This document shows positions 56,310 through 64,000 of a DNA stretch of 64,000 bases, piece by piece. Origin of the DNA: Mermis nigrescens (taxonomy: Eukaryota; Nematoda; Enoplea; Mermithida; Mermithidae); NCBI GenBank assembly GCA_036768485.1, contig JAVLUZ010000164.1:124001-188000 (forward strand). The letters run 5' to 3'. Below the pieces are notes generated by a model. The model did not search any database and had not been told where the DNA came from. It was given only the letters and a program-made list of their open reading frames with translations. How positions within the stretch are numbered: position 1 is the first letter of the stretch; the number at the start of each line of letters is the position of its first letter. Position numbers and translations under genes: made by a program.

Positions 56310-57174
56310 ACATCAGCCATGTACTGTTTGCCAAAAAGCAGTAACAAACAAGGACAAAACGGCACTAAGTATGTGCGAACAATGGTCCCACAGCGACTGC
56401 CTCGGCATTCCTCCAGCCGTCGTACAATTCTTTAATAGCCCCAATTTTACCAGCGCAAAATTCGACTTGCCTTTGATTTAGCACGAACTGAAAACCTGTT
56501 TTTACGCAATTAAAAGGGCTTCCGGGTAAAATTGGCGTTGCTAGAGTGTTGATTCGTTGTTTTAGAATCGAAATTGGAACAGTCACAGACGTCGGATTCA
56601 GTCTTTCCACCGCTGATGAACCCGCTCCCGCCCCATTTACGCCAACCGGCCCAATCATATGCAAATGCACTTCCTGCTTTGGGCACCAAAAATTTCAATG
56701 ACGCCGTCAAGGATGTAATTGAAGCGCGCCTGAAACAGCGTAATGCTGTCTTGTTTGGCTTGCCAGACACCAAGGACGATTTGGCCGCAGTCCACGAGCT
56801 GTTGGTCGCTAACAAAGGAAACGAGGAGTTTGAAAACATTCGATCATCGGACATTCAGTATGTGTTCCGTGACGGGCTGGTTCATCCGGAAGGCAAGCGA
56901 CCCCAGCTCCTTAAAATTGTTTGCGCTGACGACAAGGGTAAAACAAAACTTTATAACTTACATAAACAAGGTAGTCAAACAGGCGGATGATAAGTACATT
57001 GCATTGAGGGCCCGCCAAGACCTGACCTACAGGCAACGTCAGGATGGACGAAAATTGCGTGAAAATTATGAAATATTAGGCATTTCCGATCATTTTATTG
57101 ATTATCGTAGAGGCGTCATTATACGTAAAAGTGACCGCAAAATTGTTTTTTCAACATCTAACATGTCAGCGTAG
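56310..57174 (+). pseudogene. LINE ORF1, PHD-like zinc finger and C-terminal domain, frameshifted
   Basis: Nucleic-acid-binding ORF1 of the CR1-like LINE. The first piece shows a PHD-like finger (CTVCQKAV, then MCEQWSHSDCLGI) and stops at about 56,480. The middle piece (56,574-56,990) has DAVKDVIEARLKQRNAVLFG and DIQYVFRDG; the last (to 57,174) has ALRARQDLTYRQRQDGRKLR and DYRRGVIIRKS. Each lies in a different frame from the one before, so the ORF has at least two frameshifts. PHD-type fingers in ORF1 are known for CR1/L2-group LINEs. Confidence 0.75.
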
Positions 57175-57309
57175 GAACGTGCGCCCCTGATAAAACCTCA
57201 GAAGTCTAAACAGAGTATAAAACCAGCAAAAAAACAGTGTAAAAACAGGTTTTTTGGTCATTCTCAGATTCACTCAGATTCCCATTCCAGCCTTCCTGTT
57301 TGTAAAGCG

Positions 57310-60081
57310 TTGAAGTGTGTTTTATTCAATGCCAGAAGCATATGTAATAAACTTGAACATTTTCACTACCTCTTAGACCTATCAACGTATGACATAATTT
57401 TTATTACAGAAACATGGTTAAATGAATTACACGCCGATTCTTTACTACTCTTAAACTCTGGGTACAGTATTATTCGTCGTGACAGAAAAAATCGGACGGG
57501 AGGAGGTGTCGCCATAGTATTCAAATCATTTTTACAGCTAAAAAAGTAAACATCCCGGATGAGTTTTCTTTACTTGAAGTTACTACATGTGACATGACTG
57601 TTTTCGACTCAAAATACAGTTATTTTGTGTTACAGGCCTCCCAATCAAAATGAAATTGATCAGCAGTTTTTAAGATTCTTAGAATGGGCCACTGATACCC
57701 CTAGGATAATTATAGCTGTAGGTGATTTCAATTTTCCAGAAATTAAATGGGATAAACGATCTTCTCTCCCTGAAAATAGTATTTCTTCACAATTTTTTGA
57801 GCTTACAAACGAAATAGGGTTACATCAGTTTACACGACACCCTACTCTAGGTAATAATATATTGGATCTGATTTTCTGTTCATACAAATCATGCGTTTTT
57901 AACGTCAATAACATTGAGCCTTTTTCAACTAGTGACCATGATGCCCTAACTTTCGATCTTCTTATTCCCAAAAAATTAGTAGTTGATTCTCCTGAAGAAA
58001 ACTATGATTTTAGAAAAGGTGATTACGTTTCTATTATACATGATCTATCACTTGTTAGCTGGCCTGATATTTTTTCAACGTGTGTCACTGTTGATGATTT
58101 TTATTCTGTATTTTTAGATATTTTAAATTCGACGATCAAATGCCACGTTCCTTTGAAAAAATTATTTTCGAAAAAACGCAAATTTCCGAAATACATTCTG
58201 AATTTACAAGGAAAGAAACGCAGACTTTGGCGAAAATTAAAGAAGGATACAAGTTTGTCGGATGACTATAAAATTGCTTGTAAAAATGTTGATAATGCAA
58301 TTTCGGATTTTTATGCCAGTGAAGAGAATGAACTCATTAAAAAGGGTTCATCATTGAAAAACTTTTATAATTTTGTTAACACCAGGTTAAAACTGAAACG
58401 TTCCATACCTGATCTTGAGTTCGATGGGCAACTTATTTCTGATGAAACTGAAAAAGCCAACGTTTTTAACAATTTTTTTGGTTCTGTTTTCACTTTAGAT
58501 AACAACATTCAACCACTAAATATGGAACCTGTAAAGGTAAATGATCGCCCTCCTTTGGTTAAGTTTGAGCTCAGTATTGTAGCCTCGGCTTTAAATAAGC
58601 TGAAGCCCACTCACTCAGTTGGTCCCGATGGGCTCTCAGCTTACTTTTTGAAACAGATTAAAATTGTCTTAATTGAACCACTTTCAAGCATTTTCGAAGT
58701 TTCATATCGGACTGGCAGGCTCCCACGTTTATGGTTAGAAGCACTGGTTACACCCATTTTTAAAAAAGGAGACCCCCACTCAGTCGAAAATTATAGGCCT
58801 ATATCTCTTTGTTGCGTTTTATGTAAAGTTATGGAGTCAATAATTAATAATACCATCATGAACTATTTTGACAGAACTTGTCTGATAAGTCAACAACAAT
58901 TTGGGTTTTTAAAGAACAAGTCTTGTTCATCCCAGCTGCTAAAGTGTAAAAACAAGTGGACTAAAAGTTTAGACAATCACGTTCCGATGGACATTATTTA
59001 TATTGATTTCTGTAAAGCCTTTGATTCTGTTGTTCATTCGAAACTTTTGTTAAAACTTAAATCCTTGGGAGTTTCGGGTACACTGTTAAGCTGGATTACA
59101 TCATTTTTAGCGGGAAGGTCACAAAAGGTGAAGATAAATAGTTGTTTCTCAAACCCACAACCGGTAATTAGCGGTGTCCCTCAAGGCAGTGTGTTAGGGC
59201 CTACATTGTTTTTAGTGTTTATAAATGATTTAGTTGATTGTATTAAACATAGTGATATTATGTTGTTTGCTGATGATGCAAAAATTTTTAATGTTTCATG
59301 TAATGCTGATCTCTTACAATCGGATCTGAATTCATTACACGCATGGACCAAAAAATGGCAGTTGCAAATCAGTTATGGTAAATGTGCAACGTTGTATTTG
59401 GGGTATGGGAATCCTAGAAACAACTACAAACTGGGTTTTCAAGATTTAATTGTTTCTGAAGGATCTATTAAGGATTTGGGAGTGTATATTAGTGATGACC
59501 TATCTTCTAGCATTCATTGTGTAAACACTGCGTCTAAAGCTTCTCGAGTTGCATCACTGATCCAGAAAAGCTTTGTCTCAAAAAATATTGAATTAATGGT
59601 AAAAGCTTTTAAAGTCTATGTAAGACCCATTTTGGAGTATAATTCGGTGGTTTGGAACCCTTATTTGATTAAAGATATTAACTGTATTGAAAAAGTTCAG
59701 CGTAAATTTACAAAAAGAATACTATGGCGACAAGGTGACTTGTCTTACAATGAGCGGTTGGGTTTGTTAAATCTTGAAAGACTCGAAACTCGGCGTATTC
59801 ATTTTGATCTCACTTTTGCTTTCAGAATAATCAAGAGACAGTTACTTTCCTTTGAAGACTTTTTCGAACTCGCACCCGAAAGGGGTACCAGATCGGTAAG
59901 TGATATAAAGCTTTATATCCACAAATTTCATTTGGACTGTAGGAAAAACGACTTTGCAAACAGGACGGCTAGAATCTGGAATACTCTGCCCCAAAGTATT
60001 GTTGATTGTAAATCTTTTAAACGGTTTAAGGGTTTGATTTCTAAACTTTGTTTAGATGAGTTTCTAAAGGGGCGTACGTGA
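57310..60081 (+). CDS. LINE ORF2: APE endonuclease and reverse transcriptase, CR1-like, one frameshift
   Basis: Carries out target-primed reverse transcription. The endonuclease start (NARSICNKLEHFHYLL, FITETWL) is at 57,310-57,549; a frameshift near 57,550-57,625 separates it from the rest, an open 818-residue frame (57,625-60,081). That frame has endonuclease GDFNFPEIKWD and TSDHDALTFDL, then RT motifs THSVGPDGLSAYFLK, FKKGDPHSVENYRPISL, IDFCKAFDSV, SGVPQGSVLGPTLFL and FADDAKIF, and the C-terminal ERLETRRIHFDLTFAFRII region typical of the CR1/Jockey group. The long open frame shows it is young, much better kept than the copy at 53,077-54,770. Upstream lies ORF1; the element probably ends near 60,215. 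Confidence 0.92.
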
Positions 60082-60600
60082 GCGCGATCCGCCTGTACGT
60101 CTCAGCCATTACTATGCTATGCTGATAAACGTTCTTTCGTTCCTTCGACATCTTTTATTATATACATCCTTTGTCATGTAATTTCTATTGCATTTTCTAC
60201 GGCAGTAATTGCTAATAAAATATTATATGCAGTCAAGTTCAACGTTTATTGATATGGGAAGTTGGCGCTTCGCTCGCATTTTAATCTGCAGTAGATGGTT
60301 TTAGAAGGCACTTTTATTTGAGATGGTTCGGCAGATTTGCTTCCTCCGTAGGGAATTTTTCCGCGCTGCATGGGTAGCAGCTTTAATAGCTGCCCATCCA
60401 CCCATTAGCGCATTTTGATGGGCCAGCGTAAGCTCTGTTCCTGATGATAGATATTGTGTAGCTGTTGCTGTTTTTGTCCTCATTCTGGGAAATCGTTTTA
60501 CTTTAGAGGAAATAAAATTATACAGCAGATTCATATGATACTGGAAAAAATGGTGTGTGGTGACAGCAATTGCTTGCGGATTCAGATTTGTGCTAGACAT

Positions 60601-60695
60601 GGGCTAAGCCTAAGGCATAAATAGAGCAAAAATTTCTCCGCTCGCTTTGCTCGCTCCGCAATCTTTGCTCCATTTATCTCAGGCTTAGCCTATGT
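60601..60695. repeat. Small palindrome in the loop of fold-back element 3
   Basis: GGGCTAAGCCTAAGGCATAA with AATAGAGCAAA pairs with TTTGCTCCATTTATCTCAGG and CTTAGCC, leaving a centre of CGCTCGCTTTGCTCGCTCCG. Confidence 0.6.
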
Positions 60696-62148
60696 GCTGG
60701 CATCAATGTGAATGCACATAACTAAGCCTAAGCCTAAGACATTGGTAACCCCGCTCAGTCACAGTCCTCCGCCGCTTCCGAGACTTATCCGAAACATTCC
60801 TAAATACTTTTCGGAATCCGTGTTTCACATTGTCGAATAAACTTTGAAGCATTTTATTTCCACTACAATAAAACAATTCCCCAGAATGAGGACAAGAACA
60901 GCAACAGCTACTCAATATCTATCATGCAGGACCAGAGCTTACGCTGGCCCATCAAAATGCGCTAAAGGGTGACTGAGCAGCTATTGAAGCTGCTACCCAT
61001 GCAGCACAAAAAACTCCCTATTGAGGAAGCAAATCTGCCAGACCATCTCAAATAAAAGTGCCTTCTAAAACCATCTACTATAGGTTAAAATACGAGCGAA
61101 GCGCCAGCTTCCCATATCAATAAGCATTCAACTTGACTGCATATGATATCACATTGTGTGCTATATTACCTGCAGTCTAGGCTGCTGGTTTTTGACTGCA
61201 TATAATTTTACATTGTGTGCTATATTGCCTGCAGTCTAGGCCGCTGGTTTTTGACTGCATATAATTTTACATTGTGTGCTATATTGCCTGCAGTCTAGGC
61301 CGCTGGTTTTTGACTGCATATAATTTTACGTTGTGTGCTATATTACTTGCAGTCTAGGCCGCTGGTTTTTGACTGCATATAATTTTACATTGTGTGCTAT
61401 ATTACCTGCAGTCAGAACGACCGAAGCTTCGGCTTCGGCCGAAGGTGGGGTGTTTTCTTAGGAAACATGGCCGAAGGTCCGAAGCTTTTTTTCTCAGGGC
61501 AATTTTTTTTCGCATTAAAATTTAGACAATGTGCAATATAACTAACCCCAGATGACGCCATTTAGCTCAATTTATCTTCTAGTCACCTTAAATTTTGTTA
61601 AAAATATGCTCACAACAGTGACTTTGACTATATAAACAGCAAACAACCATGTACTAATAACAAAAGCTGACTCATCTAAGCATTGTATCTGCTCCGCATC
61701 TGTTTCCATTTTTAAAAAGTTGACTATGAATGAATCACTAGCGATTGCGAAATGATGAAACACTTAAGGAAAAGCCACACTTTATTCCTACATGTCTCAC
61801 ATTTGAAGGCATGTCTTTGTTTACTCGAAATTCCAACGTCATCTTTGTACTTGTTGTATATCGTGTGTCTACTGTGTACCAGTGTTTTTATTTTAACAAT
61901 GTCCGTTTGTACTAGGGATACACTGGGCCAGGCCTGGCCCCGGGGCCAAAATACGCAACTTTCAGCCTATTATTTAGAATTACCTCAACGTTTTTTGTTC
62001 GGACTTTAGTGATAATTTGAGGAAAAATTGTGCATAATCGCCTGTGCATATCATTCATGTATAACAAAACATTGGTCACAAATTTTTTTCATAAATTCAG
62101 CTTATTCACGTTTATAGCTGCAGCAATTTAATAGTCAAAACCGATAAT

Positions 62149-62476
62149 CTACAAGTTTTTCGCCAAATACACTAGCGTTTCTAATCGCTCATGCAGCAAA
62201 CGAGAACGGGAATCCGAGCAAATATAGCCGCTTGTACTGAACAAGCGTTCACTCGGGTACACATGGGGGCTCAAACATTTCCTTGTCAGCTATATATGCC
62301 AGGGCCGGGTAAGTTTCCAATTTTGTCCGCAAAAAGCCCATCAGATCCACTTCTGTTCCGACTTTTTCTTCTGCATGAGAAAAGCATACGTTTAACATTT
62401 TGTGGCATTCCTGTAGGTTTACTTGCCGGATGAACAGGCACATAGCTCTGGGAAAGGGGGTCCGGCCGGACCTCAT
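62149..62476 (-). pseudogene. hAT transposase C-terminal remnant
   Basis: One minus-strand frame (62,249-62,476) ends with VDLMGFLRTKLETYPALAYI and ADKEMFEPP; after a one-base shift, another continues with SERLFSTSG, SDSRSRLL and LETLVYLAKNL before a stop at 62,149. SERxFSTxG with the following R-rich stretch is the conserved hAT C-terminal dimerisation region. The MITE at 62,438-62,600 interrupts the upstream part. Confidence 0.75.
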
Positions 62477-62600
62477 AAAATTCAGAAAAATCGGACTTTT
62501 TAAACGTTATTCTGCGCTATTTTTGGCCTTTTGGCCTTACGTCCCTCCAAAATTGGTGTTGGTCATTCCAAAATAGGACGCACAGCTACATGCCTGCGGA
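62438..62600. repeat. About 165-bp MITE with GGCACATAGCT-type ends
   Basis: Ends CAGGCACATAGCTCTGG and CACAGCTACATGCCTG; the body matches 19,384-19,552. It is nested in the hAT relic. Confidence 0.65.
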
Positions 62601-62929
62601 TGAAATTCCAAAAGATGCTTTGTGTTGGATTGGCTGGCAACAGTAATAAACTATGCACGTGAAATATCTATCCTTGTTTAAGCTATTTTCAACTCGTCTG
62701 GTCTAAAACATGAGTATTTCGCTGATAATGTTGCAAGTTACGTGAATTGGGCCAAATTTTATAAATGGCAGGAAAAATTTTTGGCCCATATAAGTTATGA
62801 TGATTAATTGAACCTGAAAATACATGTGGAACGGATGCCATAGACTTGCCCAGACACTATTTTGCATAAGTCACATTTTGCCAAATACATATGTATACAT
62901 GGTATATCCTGATATAGCAAAAATAGTTG

Positions 62930-63440
62930 GCCCCGGTTGGTCACAGTCTCTAGTACCGGCCCCGAGTGCCGGGCCCAGGCCCGGTCAAAATGGCGGCTCC
63001 GGTGCATTCCTTAGTTTGTACATGTACAAAGATGGTCCCAAAAGTCTTTGTACATTTTGTACACGCAAAATTTTTGTGTACTATATTATAGTACAGTGGC
63101 GATTTAAGTGTGGTTAAACAGGGCTTTCGATCTTTGGTAGTATTTTAGCTCATTTCTGGGTCTCTAAGGGCAAGAATCACTAAGGATCGTTTTAAAACGA
63201 AGCTTGGGCCGAAACATTTGACATATTTACTTTTGAAATGCAATTTCTGTCATTATAAAGATATGTAGAACACACAATTACTGATTTCGGCGGTGTAGCG
63301 CCTAAAATTTTGCGAATTTCAGACCTTTTGCAACTTTTGTCTTCCCAAAAATCATTGTAAATGCACAAAGACAGTCCCAATGAATCTTTGTACAATGGGA
63401 AAAATCTTTGTCGAGTACAAAGAACACTGCTGTGAACCAA
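62930..63440. repeat. GC-rich palindromic patch and inverted CTTTGTAC blocks
   Basis: GGCCCCGGTT, GGGCCCAGGCCCGG and related blocks echo 61,925-61,955 (GGGCCAGGCCTGGCCCCGGG). Repeated TCTTTGTAC/GTACAAAGA pieces lie at 63,015-63,055 and 63,390-63,425. Positions 63,440-63,890 hold nothing recognised. Confidence 0.35.
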
Positions 63441-64000
63441 TCTCTTTTGTATTAAATAATTGCTCCATGGTCGACGTGTTAATTTTCTTAAACTTCTGCA
63501 TCTAATAACGGGAAGAAATCTATATTTGCTTTTATGTCTACCTTCTACAAATTTAAGTATCAGCAGGAAAATTAGAATTAATCAATTGTTTTTATAATTC
63601 TCAGGAATTCCAGGCTTGTATTCCTAATAATACATTATATTTTTATATATTCAGGATGGTGAATCTGATGATGATCAATACGTATAGCTGCTGATTTACA
63701 TGAAATGTCTAATAATGAAATCAGTGCTAATGAAGAGAATTAATTGCGCTTTTGAATAAAATTTTTGCAATGAATGACACTGTTTTATTACTTCAAATTT
63801 ACTCCTGGAACATAGTCGCGTTTAACTTTCATATTTATGACTCAATTGCAATTCATTCTTCATACTAATCAGAATTAGACTGAAGAATTCATACAGATTC
63901 GGCCTTTCGACTTCTGCCTTCGGCTGGAGTTCGGTCTTCGGCCTTCTGCGTCTTGCTGTCGAAGCAAGAGCTGGCCGAGCAAGAGCTGGCCGAAGCTTCG

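Larger units (their letters stand above)
55965..61418. mobile_element. Fold-back element 3, split by a CR1-like LINE
   Basis: Outer arms are tandem arrays of about 62 bases: four units at 55,970-56,190 and four to five inverted units at 61,136-61,418 (GCAATATAGCACA, TAAAATTATATGCAGTCAAA, CAGCGGCCTAGACTGCAG). Inside is a second pair of inverted arms (60,220-60,490 and 60,885-61,135) around a loop of about 395 bases. The left array breaks off at about 56,190 and resumes as TATTATATGCAGTCAA at 60,215, so the LINE inserted into it. A 99-residue minus-strand frame (60,301-60,600) covers the inner arm; I do not recognise it. Confidence 0.75.
61425..64000. repeat. CCGAAG-rich inverted ends bracketing a hAT relic
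   Basis: ACCGAAGCTTCGGCTTCGGC and GGCCGAAGG blocks at 61,428-61,490, and the inverted CTTCGGC/GGCCGAAGCTTCG blocks from about 63,897 to the window end. They bracket about 2.5 kb that contains a hAT transposase remnant. The right boundary is outside the window. Confidence 0.4.

Noticed and set aside
60703..60915. 70-codon basic minus-strand frame in the fold-back loop
   Set aside because: Lies across palindromic sequence and has no recognised pattern; kept only as part of the fold-back element.

Overview
The window is AT-rich eukaryotic DNA, most likely from an insect or another arthropod (inferred; the species cannot be named). Evidence: a spliced alpha-arrestin gene, CR1-like LINEs, Tc1/mariner, hAT and Helitron-type elements, many MITEs, long (TA)n and (ATT)n microsatellites, and one large virus-like DNA transposon. 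There is no bacterial gene organisation. Apart from the arrestin gene and one candidate first exon, I see no host coding sequence; most of the rest is repeats or nondescript AT-rich DNA.

Region 1 (about 1-10,300) is a Polinton/Maverick (adintovirus-like) element, the most interesting part. From left to right it holds: a remnant of the protein-primed family B DNA polymerase N-terminus (minus strand, broken); two small broken genes, one with a possible zinc ribbon; a broken retroviral-type integrase with chromodomain; then nine intact or near-intact genes. These encode a TATA-binding-protein homologue (minus strand), an FtsK/HerA packaging ATPase, a small hydrophobic-tail protein, a conserved Polinton protein of unknown function, a pVI-like protein, the double-jelly-roll major capsid protein, an adenain-like protease, a penton-like minor capsid protein, and the start of a gene with a signal-peptide-like N-terminus that runs into another polymerase scrap. 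A 10-base motif of the form NYTATAAATA (best form TCTATAAATA) lies 24-38 bases before the start codon of nearly every gene, on whichever strand that gene uses. An element that encodes a TBP and carries one uniform TATA motif per gene looks like a self-contained promoter-recognition system.

Region 2 (about 9,100-22,600) holds Polinton-end repeats, several MITE families, inverted-repeat elements and (TA)n. Region 3 (22,649-33,579, minus strand) is a six-exon host alpha-arrestin (ARRDC) gene; its introns carry MITEs, a Helitron-like element with two internal satellites, and a small fold-back element.

Region 4 (33,600-55,000) is intergenic: (ATT)n, a fold-back element with inverted minisatellite arms, five related copies of a 165-bp TA-flanked MITE across the window, a second inverted Helitron-like copy, stray Polinton terminal repeats with a tRNA-like SINE, a Tc1-like relic, a hAT MITE with a perfect 8-bp target duplication, and a decayed CR1-like LINE. 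Region 5 (55,000-64,000) begins with a candidate first exon of an unidentified host gene, then a G-rich minisatellite, a fold-back element built of about 62-bp repeats that was split by a nearly full-length CR1-like LINE, and a hAT transposase relic between CCGAAG-rich inverted ends.

Functionally, the Polinton's virion-building genes would act together: capsid and penton form the shell, the protease matures it, the ATPase packages DNA, and the TBP homologue probably directs transcription from the shared TATA motif. Its own integration and replication genes are dead here, so any activity would need help in trans.
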